DNA of 23,896 nt from DATKMP01 sp035541775. Lineage in GTDB: Bacteria > Bacteroidota > Ignavibacteria > UBA10030. Made by a program: the position numbers and the translations under genes. The DNA lies in the NCBI GenBank assembly GCA_035541775.1, contig DATKMP010000086.1, positions 1 through 23,896 of the forward strand, written 5' to 3'. The notes under the pieces were generated by a model, which was not told where the DNA came from, did no database searches, and saw only the letters and a list, made by a program, of their open reading frames with translations. Below, in pieces: positions 16,594 to 23,837 of the stretch (position 1 is its first letter; the number at the start of each line of letters is the position of its first letter).

Positions 16594-17069
16594 GCTTTCC
16601 GCCGATGCTGTAGTCGTAATTGCCGTCGATGCGCTGCATCTCGATACCGCCGTTTTTCCGTTACCGTTACCGGACGCACCGATGGCACCATCGTGGGCTT
16701 GCCGTTTTCATCGATCGCGACAAATGTCAGATACGCAGAATTCGTATGCCGGCGTTCTCCGGTTAATAAATTTTCTTTTGTCACACGGACACCGACTTCC
16801 AACGACGTGGTGAACGCTCGATTCACCGACGCTTGCAGCAATACGACCTCGCCTTGTTTCACGGGATGATGAAAATTCAATTCATCAACCGACGCTGTAA
16901 CGCACAATTGATGAGTATGACGCGAAGCGGCAATCGCGGCGGCTATATCTAACCAATGCATCAGACGGCCGCCTAATAAATTTCCCATCCGATTGGTATC
17001 GTTCGGCAAGACAAGCTGCACCATTTCAACTTGTGATGCTTTGACGGTTTGATTTTTTTTCTGCGCCAT
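16590..17069 (-). CDS. Acyl-CoA thioesterase (hotdog fold)
   Basis: Cytosolic enzyme hydrolysing acyl-CoA to free acid and CoA. The 159-aa protein has the family stretch LPNDTNRMGNLLGGRLMHWLD (catalytic Asn/Asp region), ASRHTHQLCVTASVDELNF, and a second conserved block TSLEVGVRVTKENLLTGE followed by AYLTFVAIDENGKP. This matches the YciA/BFIT group of acyl-CoA hydrolases. The last 25 residues are Arg-rich (RRQLRLQHRRKA) and not conserved. The ATG overlaps the bamD stop as TAATG, and the stop overlaps the FG-GAP gene as GTGA. The chain-length preference cannot be told. Confidence 0.92.
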   Translation of the reverse strand: MAQKKNQTVKASQVEMVQLVLPNDTNRMGNLLGGRLMHWLDIAAAIAASRHTHQLCVTASVDELNFHHPVKQGEVVLLQASVNRAFTTSLEVGVRVTKENLLTGERRHTNSAYLTFVAIDENGKPTMVPSVRPVTVTEKRRYRDAAHRRQLRLQHRRKA

Positions 17070-17935
17070 TAGTTTCCGTTCACTGAAGCCGGTGCTTGAG
17101 CTGGTTTCGCTTTCGGCGGCGGCTGCGAAGCAGCTTCCGCAATTCTGGATTTCAATTCTTCTTTTAATTTTTCCGCATCGGCAAGCAGACTGCTGTGCGT
17201 ATATTTCACAAAAAATTTATCTAATTCTTTTTGAGCTTCGGAATATTTTTTCCGATTCATCATGGCTTCTGCTTTTTTCAGTTGCGCCGGTTCTGCGTAC
17301 GGCGAATCGTGATATTTCTCCAGCACGAGGTCAAAGTAAAAAGCGGCTGCTCGATAATATTCCATGTGCATATAGGTAATGCCGTTTTCGTATTCTTTTT
17401 GCGCTGCTTTTGTATTCAACTCATTGATGCGAACTTCCGCGGCATGCACCAGCGTATCATTGGGAAAATAATCGATGTATGCCTGATATTCATCCAACGC
17501 TTTTTTGGAATAGTCTTGATCGAGAGACGACCCTGGCGACATATTGTAATAACACGTTGCCATTTGAAAACGCGCGCGTGCAACATACGGGCTTGCAGGC
17601 ATCGTTCGAATTAATAAATCGTATTCGTATGCCGCTAAGATATATTCTCCTCGATAAAAATGGCATTCACCCATATAAAACTGCGCTGCGTCGGCGACGC
17701 GAGTTCCTTGATATTGCAATCCGACAATTTTAAATTCTTCAATCGCATCTAAATAATTTTCCGCTTTGAACTCTTTCATGCCAAGTTGATAGTGCTGCTC
17801 TGCCGTCATCTGCTTGGTGATTTCTTCAGAACTGCAGCCCCCGATATTCCATAACAGGATTGAGATGCCGAACCAGAAAATAATATTAATGAAGAGATGT
17901 TGCAGTGGTGTTTTCAACAAAGTATCCTTGTTCAT
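17069..17935 (-). CDS. bamD: Outer-membrane assembly lipoprotein BamD
   Basis: Lipoprotein of the BAM complex that inserts beta-barrel proteins into the outer membrane. From ATG 17935 the protein is 288 aa, with a signal ending in the lipobox NIGGC (Cys34). Then come TPR-like helical repeats: AEQHYQLGMKEFKAENYLDAIEEF, AAQFYMGECHFYRGEYILAAYEY, YVARARFQMATCYYNM and DYSKKALDEYQAYIDYFPND, the standard BamD pattern. A Pro/Ala-rich tail follows (SQPPPKAKPAQAPASVNGN). The frame stays open to 17983, but ATG 17935 gives a sensible signal peptide. This start overlaps the capA-like gene by 50 nt; TTG codons near 17920 would shorten the overlap. It is translationally linked to the thioesterase (TAATG). 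Confidence 0.88.
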   Translation of the reverse strand: MNKDTLLKTPLQHLFINIIFWFGISILLWNIGGCSSEEITKQMTAEQHYQLGMKEFKAENYLDAIEEFKIVGLQYQGTRVADAAQFYMGECHFYRGEYILAAYEYDLLIRTMPASPYVARARFQMATCYYNMSPGSSLDQDYSKKALDEYQAYIDYFPNDTLVHAAEVRINELNTKAAQKEYENGITYMHMEYYRAAAFYFDLVLEKYHDSPYAEPAQLKKAEAMMNRKKYSEAQKELDKFFVKYTHSSLLADAEKLKEELKSRIAEAASQPPPKAKPAQAPASVNGN

Positions 17936-18956
17936 TTTTCTTGATAATAACATTCGATAATTTTGAAATCCGCGTGATGACATAATCCGCTTCTTTCGCT
18001 GAAATCGTTGCCGTCGGTTGATATCCTGCGCGGAACGGTATCAATTGAATAGACGAAACACGGGTACCGCTGTTCCGTTTTTCAAACATGAATTCTGCAG
18101 CAAACGACCAGACGGCCCATTTTCTTTGCGGCTGATAAAACACCGCATTTCCGAGCGAGTGAACGATCCAACTTTGTCCGTACCGCTCGACTCCTTGCGG
18201 CACATGCGGATGATGTCCCAGCACAAGATCGGCGCCGCATTCTGCAAGCCAATGCAATTGATGGTTCGTCAACGTATCCGGCATATCTGAATATTCCGTT
18301 CCGCCATGAAAACTCGCGATGACCACATCGACCTTTTGTTTTAAATGACGAATCTCTTCTGCTGCCCGCGCGGAATCAAAGAGCGAAATCCGTCCGCGCC
18401 AGCCGTAATGAAAATTCACCAATTGCGTATACGCCAAAACTCCGATGGTGATTCCATGGCATTGCAACATGGCCGGCGCAAATGTATTCGAATCGGTCGT
18501 TGTGCCTGCAAATTTTATTCCAACTTCCTTCAAACATTGAATCGTTTCATCCAAGCCCTTTGTGCCATAATCGAATTCATGATTGTTGGCGGTCGAAACA
18601 ATCGTGATGTGCGCATTCCGTAATGATGCTGCCGCAACCGGTGGAGCGCAAAAAACAATATTCGATGTCGGACTTTGCGTTTCACCATGCTGTTCGGAAA
18701 TCGGGCTTTCTAAATTCGCAAAGACCATATCGGCTTGATGAAAAAGCGAAGTCATTTTTTCAAACGGATAATCGACTCTGCCCTTCAGCAACTCTTGTCC
18801 GACAGACCGCCCGAGATTGATATCGCCAACCGCAAGCAGCGTTGCATGCAAAAGAGAATCTTGCTGTTGTGCTTTTCCCGCAACGGCGACCCAAAGCATG
18901 AGAAAAGCAAATCGGAGTATCGATTTCATTTTTAAAAAGAACAAGCTGGGAACCAT
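17886..18956 (-). CDS. CapA-family (metallophosphoesterase-like) exported protein
   Basis: A 356-aa protein with an N-terminal hydrophobic export signal (FLMLWVAVAGKAQ). CapA-family motifs are LLAVGDINLGR, FANLESPIS, STANNHEFDYGTKGL, VIASFHGGTEYS and LVLGHHPHVPQGVE, with the Asp/Asn/His residues that build a calcineurin-like metal site. The family name comes from poly-gamma-glutamate capsule synthesis in Bacillus, but most members in Gram-negatives have unknown substrates and no pgs/cap partners lie here. I chose ATG 18956 because AAGG lies 5 nt upstream inside the htpX stop region; the internal ATG at 18929 has no such site. It starts 7 nt after htpX and overlaps bamD. Confidence 0.87.
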   Translation of the reverse strand: MVPSLFFLKMKSILRFAFLMLWVAVAGKAQQQDSLLHATLLAVGDINLGRSVGQELLKGRVDYPFEKMTSLFHQADMVFANLESPISEQHGETQSPTSNIVFCAPPVAAASLRNAHITIVSTANNHEFDYGTKGLDETIQCLKEVGIKFAGTTTDSNTFAPAMLQCHGITIGVLAYTQLVNFHYGWRGRISLFDSARAAEEIRHLKQKVDVVIASFHGGTEYSDMPDTLTNHQLHWLAECGADLVLGHHPHVPQGVERYGQSWIVHSLGNAVFYQPQRKWAVWSFAAEFMFEKRNSGTRVSSIQLIPFRAGYQPTATISAKEADYVITRISKLSNVIIKKNEQGYFVENTTATSLH

Positions 18957-18963
18957 TGCAACC

Positions 18964-19818
18964 TTACAAACCGCCCATCGCTAGTTGTTCTAACCGTGCG
19001 ATGCGTTCTTCCGTCGGCGGATGCGTTGAAAATAATTTCATCACGCCACCGCCTGTTAATGGATTGACGATGAACATGTGCGCCGTTGCTGTGCCGGCAT
19101 TTTGCATCGGCACTAATTCTGCGCCGCGTTCTAATTTTCGCAGGGCATTCGCCAAACTTAACGGCTTGCCGCTGATACGCGAGCCGCCTTCATCCGCCGC
19201 AAATTCACGCGAACGCGATACCGCCATTTGAATGAGTAACGCTGCAATCGGCGCAAGAATGATCATCGCAATTTCGCCCAGCGGATTGGAATTTTTACTG
19301 TCGCGTCTTCCACCGCCGAATATTTCCGCATACATCGCCATACGGGCAACAAACGTAATGGTTCCCGCTAATGCCGCTACCAGCGTCGAAATTAAAATAT
19401 CCCGATGCTTCACGTGCGCTAATTCATGGCCGATCACGCCTTCCAATTCATCATCGCTCAACACTTGTAAAATTCCTTCTGTTGCCGCAACAGCCGCATG
19501 CTCGGGATTTCTTCCGGTAGCAAACGCATTGGGTGTTGCGCCGGGTAAAATATATACTTTCGGCATCGGCAGCTGCGCCTGCGATGCCAACTGCCGGACG
19601 ATTCTGTACAACCGCGGCGCTTCCGCTTCGGCCACTTCTTTTGCGCCGTACGACATCAACACAATTTTATCGGAAAACCAATACATTCCAAAATTCATGA
19701 GCAACGAAAAAATAAATGCGAACATTAACCCTTGTTCGCCGCCGATTGCTTGGCCAAGAAACAGGAGCAAGCCCATCATCAAAGCAATCAGCATTACTGT
19801 TTTTATTGAATTTGACAT
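18964..19818 (-). CDS. htpX: Membrane zinc metalloprotease HtpX
   Basis: Inner-membrane M48B protease for quality control of membrane proteins, often stress-induced. It is 284 aa, the usual size. It has two N-terminal membrane helices, PNAFATGRNPEHAAVA, the zinc motif HELAH (131-135), two further hydrophobic segments, the third ligand Glu205 in SRSREFAADE, and the C-terminal FSTHPPTEERIARL. It appears to be the first gene of the long minus-strand run: 112 bp separate it from the upstream nitrilase gene, and a sigma-70-like promoter candidate lies in that gap. AAAGG lies about 12 nt before the ATG. Confidence 0.96.
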   Translation of the reverse strand: MSNSIKTVMLIALMMGLLLFLGQAIGGEQGLMFAFIFSLLMNFGMYWFSDKIVLMSYGAKEVAEAEAPRLYRIVRQLASQAQLPMPKVYILPGATPNAFATGRNPEHAAVAATEGILQVLSDDELEGVIGHELAHVKHRDILISTLVAALAGTITFVARMAMYAEIFGGGRRDSKNSNPLGEIAMIILAPIAALLIQMAVSRSREFAADEGGSRISGKPLSLANALRKLERGAELVPMQNAGTATAHMFIVNPLTGGGVMKLFSTHPPTEERIARLEQLAMGGL

Positions 19819-19868
19819 TTCGATCTTTAACCTTTCATCTCAAAATACTGAACGCCATGAAATTTATG

Positions 19869-19897
19869 AAAAAATGCACGGAGTATCAATAACGTGC
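19869..19897 (-). terminator. Weak terminator candidate after the nitrilase gene
   Basis: Minus-strand GCACG (19897-19893) can pair with CGTGC (19880-19876) over a 12-nt loop and is followed by ATTTTTTC. The stem is only 5 bp, so termination may be inefficient. It overlaps the -10 region proposed for htpX, so the two readings compete. It lies about 35 nt beyond the nitrilase stop. Confidence 0.3.
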
Positions 19898-19914
19898 GCT
19901 TTCATTCTTGACAA
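19886..19914 (-). promoter_or_regulatory. Possible htpX promoter
   Basis: On the minus strand TTGTCA (19914-19909) is followed after 17 nt by TATTGA (19891-19886). The -35 is a 5/6 match to sigma-70; the -10 is poor (3/6). Transcription would start near 19879, about 60 nt before the htpX ATG. No heat-shock sigma-32 consensus was seen. Confidence 0.3.
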
Positions 19915-19930
19915 CGAATTTTGATGAAGA

Positions 19931-20779
19931 TTAATGACGTTGCAATAATTGTTGCAGAGTGTTCGCAACCAATTCCGGCCGCTCGTCAAGGAAATGACGC
20001 GAGAAACGGCGGGCACGCTGTACTTCATACGAATCCACTTCTGCTGCAATCAAATCTTCTTCCAGCAAGTTCGCCGTTGCCAGCATTTCACCGCCCGGTG
20101 AAGTGATATTGGAACCGCCCCAAAAATTTACGCCGTCTTCAAACCCCACACGGTTACTAAAAAGTAAATAGGTGTTGAGCAGGCGCGCATACGTGCGATG
20201 ATGTTCATGATTGACAATCTGGTTGTCAAGCTGTTTGCTCTCGCCTGAAATGCGCGTGGGGCTTGCTGTGAGGCAAAGAATTGCTTCGGCGCCATCCAAT
20301 GCAAGTAAATACGGCAGCGAGACATGCCACAGGTCTTCGCAGACCAACATTCCGAATCGACCGAGTTTGGAATCGAACGCAGTAACATTGTTGCCGGCGC
20401 CAAAGTAGCGGCCTTCTTCAAACATTCCATACGTGGGCGGATAAATTTTTCGATGAATGTGTTTGATCATGCCATCTTCTAAAAACATTGCGCTATTGAA
20501 AATGCCGTGATTGGTTCCGCTTTCCACAAACCCTATGGCAAGAGAAATCGATTTGCTTTTTTCCAGCAAGCGTTGAACAATGTCGCTGTGTGCCGGATCG
20601 AGCGCCACATCCCACGCAAGATCGCGCAACGTATAGCCAGTCAAACTTAATTCGGGAAATACAACAAGCTGAGCGCCTTCTTTTTGCGCACGATCGATAT
20701 ACTCGAAATGGTGCTGAAGATTTTTTTCTGTTGCACCGACGCGGCAGTCAATCTGAGCAATGGCAGCTTTAAATTTCAT
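19931..20779 (-). CDS. Carbon-nitrogen hydrolase (nitrilase superfamily)
   Basis: A 282-aa amidase-type enzyme with the Glu-Lys-Cys triad visible: Glu43 in FPELSLTGY, Lys111 in HRKIYPPTYGMF and Cys147 in LVCEDLWH. The LTGYTLRDL and YPPTYGMFEEGRYF stretches resemble the glutaminase domain of NAD synthetase, but no synthetase domain follows. It is a stand-alone amidohydrolase whose substrate cannot be told. The ATG at 20779 lies 2 nt past the stop of the TPM gene; a TTG two codons earlier would overlap that stop. It is the last gene of the lemA-TPM run, followed by a weak hairpin. Confidence 0.9.
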   Translation of the reverse strand: MKFKAAIAQIDCRVGATEKNLQHHFEYIDRAQKEGAQLVVFPELSLTGYTLRDLAWDVALDPAHSDIVQRLLEKSKSISLAIGFVESGTNHGIFNSAMFLEDGMIKHIHRKIYPPTYGMFEEGRYFGAGNNVTAFDSKLGRFGMLVCEDLWHVSLPYLLALDGAEAILCLTASPTRISGESKQLDNQIVNHEHHRTYARLLNTYLLFSNRVGFEDGVNFWGGSNITSPGGEMLATANLLEEDLIAAEVDSYEVQRARRFSRHFLDERPELVANTLQQLLQRH

Positions 20780-20781
20780 GG

Positions 20782-21234
20782 TCAATCGACAACCACTTCA
20801 TTGGAAAGTTCGTCGGCATCGCCGGGTCGCGGCGGGAAATAGTTCGCCAGCACCGCACCGACGGATTGCACGCCATGAATAACACCGTCGCGAAATTTTT
20901 GTTGCGAAAAATGTTCCGACATTTCTTTGGCAATGTTCTCCCATGTTCCTTCTTGCACAACGGCATGAATTCCTTCATCGGCATAAATATGGAATCGCCG
21001 GTCGTGTAAGAGAAGAAAAATAAGAATACCGGTACGGTCGTTCGTTTTCTTCATGCCAAGCGCATAAAATTCTTTCTGCGCAAGCTGTTCGAGCGGCGTT
21101 TTGCGCTCACGCCAACCGCGCTTCTGGCGAATGCTGACGCGAATTTCTCCCGATGTCGTTTTTTCCGCTTCGCCGATAGCATGCGCGATTGCGTTCAGAT
21201 CTTCTTGCGAAAATATTTTTTTGACGTGTTTCAT
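20782..21234 (-). CDS. TPM-domain protein (soluble)
   Basis: A 150-aa protein that is almost entirely one TPM (TLP18.3/Psb32/MOLO-1, formerly DUF477) domain. It shows AIGEAEKTTSGEIRVSIRQ, TGILIFLLLHDRRFHIYADEGIHAVV and the typical C-terminal ending FPPRPGDADELSNEVVV. It has no signal peptide or membrane helix, unlike the paralogue at 21936-22697. The molecular role of bacterial TPM proteins is poorly known; they recur beside LemA. It lies 11 nt after the response regulator with AAGG near the start, and 2 nt before the nitrilase ATG. Confidence 0.88.
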   Translation of the reverse strand: MKHVKKIFSQEDLNAIAHAIGEAEKTTSGEIRVSIRQKRGWRERKTPLEQLAQKEFYALGMKKTNDRTGILIFLLLHDRRFHIYADEGIHAVVQEGTWENIAKEMSEHFSQQKFRDGVIHGVQSVGAVLANYFPPRPGDADELSNEVVVD

Positions 21235-21245
21235 ACCATTCGACC

Positions 21246-21932
21246 TTATGAAAGATCAATCATTTTGATGTTGCCGATATATTGGACCGTTTTATCTTCT
21301 TTGAGATTGCGCAGCTTATCTAATTTCACCAACAATCGATCGACATTATCATCGATCAATTTAAAATATTTAACTGCTTTTTCCGGGACGTTTCCCTTTT
21401 GTAAGATGCCGGCCGTTCTTTTCATCTTGATCAGCGGCTTATGAATCTGTTCCGAAACTTCCACCACCAATTTTTGCATCACCTCTAAACGATTTTTTCT
21501 AATCTCCAATTCCATGATTTCATTTTTTAAGCGGTGCTTTTCGACGATGCGCAGTAATGATTGCGGGAAGACATGCGAGGTAATGTCGGATTTTAATAAA
21601 TAATCCTGCACACCCAGCCGCATCACTTCTAAGGCAAGCTGAACATCCTGATTGATCGTGAGGAAGACCACAGGAATCTTGCAGTCGCATTCTTTTAACG
21701 CAACGACAAAATCTTTGCCCGTTTTATCGCCCAGAAAATAATCTGTTACGATAATATCGATCTCGTGAGGTTGTTCAAGAAATTCTAATGCGCTATCGAC
21801 CGATGACCGATGAAGAATGTTGAATGTTGCGCCTTCAAAACTTTCCAATCGTTTTTGGATAAGCGGTGCGACTAAATCGTCGTCATCGACTAACAAGATG
21901 GTAATGGTGTTCGTACTCATAACCTTTCTCAT
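21246..21932 (-). CDS. Response regulator with histidine-kinase-like helical domain lacking the phospho-His
   Basis: A 228-aa protein. Residues 10-130 form a CheY-type receiver: acidic cluster DDDD (16-19), phospho-acceptor Asp64 in IIVTDYFLG, Thr92 and Lys114 in YLLKSDI. Residues 130-215 are a long charged helical region containing VVEVSEQIHKPLIKMKRTAG. It aligns by eye with the H-box helix of histidine kinases (HEIRNPL pattern), but Glu161 stands where the phosphorylated His should be. No ATPase domain and no DNA-binding domain follow. The output is therefore probably protein-protein contact or dimerisation. ATG 21932 is used; ATG 21920 (MSTNTITILLVDDDD) is an equally good start. It sits between two TPM genes, 3 nt after the first. 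Confidence 0.85.
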   Translation of the reverse strand: MRKVMSTNTITILLVDDDDLVAPLIQKRLESFEGATFNILHRSSVDSALEFLEQPHEIDIIVTDYFLGDKTGKDFVVALKECDCKIPVVFLTINQDVQLALEVMRLGVQDYLLKSDITSHVFPQSLLRIVEKHRLKNEIMELEIRKNRLEVMQKLVVEVSEQIHKPLIKMKRTAGILQKGNVPEKAVKYFKLIDDNVDRLLVKLDKLRNLKEDKTVQYIGNIKMIDLS

Positions 21933-21935
21933 CGG

Positions 21936-22697
21936 TTACCAACTTCCGGATGCGCCGCCGCCGGCAGAAAATCCGCCGCCGCCGCTAAAGCCGCCGAACC
22001 CGCCGCCCGATCCAAACGATGAACCGCTGCCAAACGAACCAGGCCATCCGCCGCCGTAGCCCCAGCCGGAATAATATCGATGTCCGCCGGAACCGACAAT
22101 ATATCTGCGCCGTCCGCCCATCAGCGGCATGAATACCGTAAAGAAAAAAATCACCGCAATGAATATTAATCCGCCGGAAATGGCAGGGGCTTTATCTTTC
22201 TGTTCCGCTTTGTATTCGCCCGCAGTGGCGCGCATAATCGCATCGACGCCGCTGACGACACCGGCAAAATAATTTCCTGCACGGAACTGCGGCGTGATCT
22301 CGTTGCGAATGATCTGCGATGAAAGAGCATCGGTCAACACGCCTTCTAATCCGGGCCCGACTTCAATGCGCATTTTATGGTCGTCTTTGGCGATCAGCAG
22401 CAAAACGCCGTTATTTTTTTTCGCCTGTCCGATTTTATTTTCGGAAAACGTTTTGTTCGCATATTCTTCGATGTCGCTGCCTTCGAGCGATGGTATCATT
22501 AAGACGACAAGCTGGTTCGATGTCGAATCTTCAAACTCTTTCAACATTTTTTCCAGCGCCTGCCATTCCTGAAAACTCAGCGTGTTGGTAAAATCCGAAA
22601 CGCGTTGTTCCACTTTATAAATTTTCGTATCTGCAGCGGCAGCCGATGCTCCGATGGCCAGCAGCAGAAAAAGAATTCCAAAACGAAAACGATTCAT
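21936..22697 (-). CDS. TPM-domain membrane protein, YgcG-like
   Basis: A 253-aa exported protein. The signal peptide (NRFRFGILFLLLAIGASAAAA) leads to a TPM domain (about 25-155) with FTNTLSFQEWQALEKML, SNQLVVLMIPSLEG, NNGVLLLIAKDDHKMRIEVG and GLEGVLTDA. A membrane helix follows (GGLIFIAVIFFFTVFM), then a Gly/Ser/aromatic-rich tail ending GGASGSW. This is the usual TPM-phosphatase/YgcG architecture found with LemA. I start it at ATG 22697, 6 nt after AGGA; a TTG at 22703 is in frame but has no such support. It lies 8 nt after lemA. Confidence 0.92.
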   Translation of the reverse strand: MNRFRFGILFLLLAIGASAAAADTKIYKVEQRVSDFTNTLSFQEWQALEKMLKEFEDSTSNQLVVLMIPSLEGSDIEEYANKTFSENKIGQAKKNNGVLLLIAKDDHKMRIEVGPGLEGVLTDALSSQIIRNEITPQFRAGNYFAGVVSGVDAIMRATAGEYKAEQKDKAPAISGGLIFIAVIFFFTVFMPLMGGRRRYIVGSGGHRYYSGWGYGGGWPGSFGSGSSFGSGGGFGGFSGGGGFSAGGGASGSW

Positions 22698-22705
22698 AAT
22701 CAATC

Positions 22706-23311
22706 CTAAAATTTAACCTGCGGCGGTTTTTCCGATCCGGCCACGGCCTGGAAATACTGTAACTCATGAAATCCGCCGAAGCCCGCAATGAGCGAGCCGG
22801 GAAACCGGCGAATCAAGGTATTGAAACTTTGTGTCTGATCGTTAAATTGCATGCGCGCAACCGTAATCCGATTTTCCGTCCCTTCCAATTGCGCCTGCAA
22901 ATCTAAAAAGTTTTGATTGGATTTGAGATCCGGATATTTTTCAACAACCACCATTAAACGGGAAAGAGCGCTGCCTAAGCCGTCCTGCGCCTTTTGAAAT
23001 TGCTGGAATGCCTGCGGGTCGTTTAACATCTGCGGTGTTATTTTCATCTGTCCCACACTGGCACGCGCTTCGGTAACACCGATGAGCACTTCTTTTTCCT
23101 GCTTCGCGTATCCCTTCACCGTTTCCACGAGATTCGGAATAAGATCGAACCGCCGTTGATATTGATTTTGTACCTGACCCCATGAGCTTTTTACCGATTC
23201 ATCCGCAGTCACAATTTTGTTGTACACGCCGACGCCCCAGCCGACAATAATAGCAAAAAATAAAATAATACCGCCGATAATCGATAAAGCAATAATCCAA
23301 CCTTTACTCAT
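22706..23311 (-). CDS. lemA: LemA family protein
   Basis: A 201-aa protein with one N-terminal membrane helix (IIALSIIGGIILFFAIIVGW), then a helical domain with the family core ADESVKSSWGQVQNQYQRR followed by DLIPNLVETVKGYAKQE and YPDLKSNQNFLDLQAQLEGTENRI, ending FNTLIRRFPGSLIAGF. LemA proteins are widespread with unknown biochemical role and almost always sit beside TPM genes, as here. A strong ribosome-binding site, AAGGA, lies 6 nt before the ATG. It is the first gene of the five-gene minus-strand run and is divergent from panD. Confidence 0.95.
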   Translation of the reverse strand: MSKGWIIALSIIGGIILFFAIIVGWGVGVYNKIVTADESVKSSWGQVQNQYQRRFDLIPNLVETVKGYAKQEKEVLIGVTEARASVGQMKITPQMLNDPQAFQQFQKAQDGLGSALSRLMVVVEKYPDLKSNQNFLDLQAQLEGTENRITVARMQFNDQTQSFNTLIRRFPGSLIAGFGGFHELQYFQAVAGSEKPPQVKF

Positions 23312-23349
23312 AGAACGTCCTTTCCGTTTGCTTGTTCTCTTTCTTTTCT

Positions 23350-23378
23350 ATGGTAGCAAAAGTTCAAACCAAAAACAA
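23350..23378 (-). promoter_or_regulatory. Possible lemA operon promoter
   Basis: Minus-strand TTGTTT (23378-23373), a 17-nt spacer and TACCAT (23355-23350) give a modest sigma-70-like match. The predicted start near 23343 would leave a leader of about 32 nt containing the AAGGA site. Confidence 0.3.
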
Positions 23379-23384
23379 CCCGCA

Positions 23385-23401
23385 AATATTACGGCAATAT
23401 T
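23385..23401. repeat. Short inverted repeat between divergent lemA and panD promoters
   Basis: AATATT, 5 nt, AATATT, extending to CAA(A)TATT/AATATTG with one bulged A. It lies between the two outward-facing promoter candidates. It could be an operator, but A/T-rich self-complementary hexamers arise easily by chance. Confidence 0.3.
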
Positions 23402-23406
23402 GTTTT

Positions 23407-23435
23407 TTGCTATTCCATAGACTTGTTCGTATTTT
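23407..23435 (+). promoter_or_regulatory. Possible panD promoter
   Basis: TTGCTA (23407-23412), 17 nt, TATTTT (23430-23435) is a moderate sigma-70-like match. The same bases also resemble the Bacteroidota TTTG/TAnnTTTG pattern with a 20-nt spacer. Transcription would start near 23443, a short leader before ATG 23460. Confidence 0.35.
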
Positions 23436-23459
23436 GAAACATAAAAATGAGAGACCGAC

Positions 23460-23837
23460 ATGCGTACTTACCTGCGAGCAAAAATTCATAAAGCCACCGT
23501 TACCGAAGCCGACCTGCATTACGTCGGTTCCATTACCATCGATGAAGCGCTAATGCAGCGCGCCGATATTGCAGAATACGAAAAAGTTTTGGTGGTAGAT
23601 AACAAAAACGGCAGCCGGCTGGAAACGTATGTCATTAAAGGAAAAAAAAATTCCGGCGTCATCGGCATCAACGGCGCGGCCGCACACCTCATGCATAAAG
23701 GCGATGAAGTCATCATTATGACATTTCAAACGACCGACCGTCCGAAGAAACCGATCAATATTTTAGTCGATCATCATAATCGCTTCTTAAAATATTTAAA
23801 AGAACAAGCCGAAATGCGCGATTGCGACGGATGCTGA
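23460..23837 (+). CDS. panD: Aspartate 1-decarboxylase (pyruvoyl enzyme precursor)
   Basis: Makes beta-alanine from aspartate for pantothenate and CoA synthesis. The 125-aa precursor is of normal length. Self-cleavage should occur between Gly23 and Ser24 (LHYVGSITID), the new Ser becoming the pyruvoyl group. Other family marks are the N-terminal LRAKIHKATVTEADLHY, Tyr58-type YVIKGKKNSG, and INGAAAHLMHKGDEVIIM. The C-terminal tail has DCDGC, two Cys not typical of the family. The ATG is preceded by GAGAG. The stop overlaps a following open frame. PanC is not in view. Confidence 0.96.
   Translation: MRTYLRAKIHKATVTEADLHYVGSITIDEALMQRADIAEYEKVLVVDNKNGSRLETYVIKGKKNSGVIGINGAAAHLMHKGDEVIIMTFQTTDRPKKPINILVDHHNRFLKYLKEQAEMRDCDGC

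Noticed and set aside
16590..16660. Arg-rich C-terminus of the thioesterase, considered as a frameshift
   Set aside because: The frame ends exactly in a GTGA overlap with the next gene and the hotdog domain is complete before it, so an extended non-conserved tail is simpler.
19232..19924. A 230-codon open frame on the plus strand
   Set aside because: It lies opposite htpX, whose conserved protease motifs fix the real coding strand; the antisense product is Ser/Ala/Asn-rich with no recognisable domain.
21936..22130. Gly/Ser-rich low-complexity tail, considered as a possible repeat expansion
   Set aside because: A Gly-rich C-terminus ending in GGASGSW-type sequence is the normal tail of YgcG/TPM membrane proteins.
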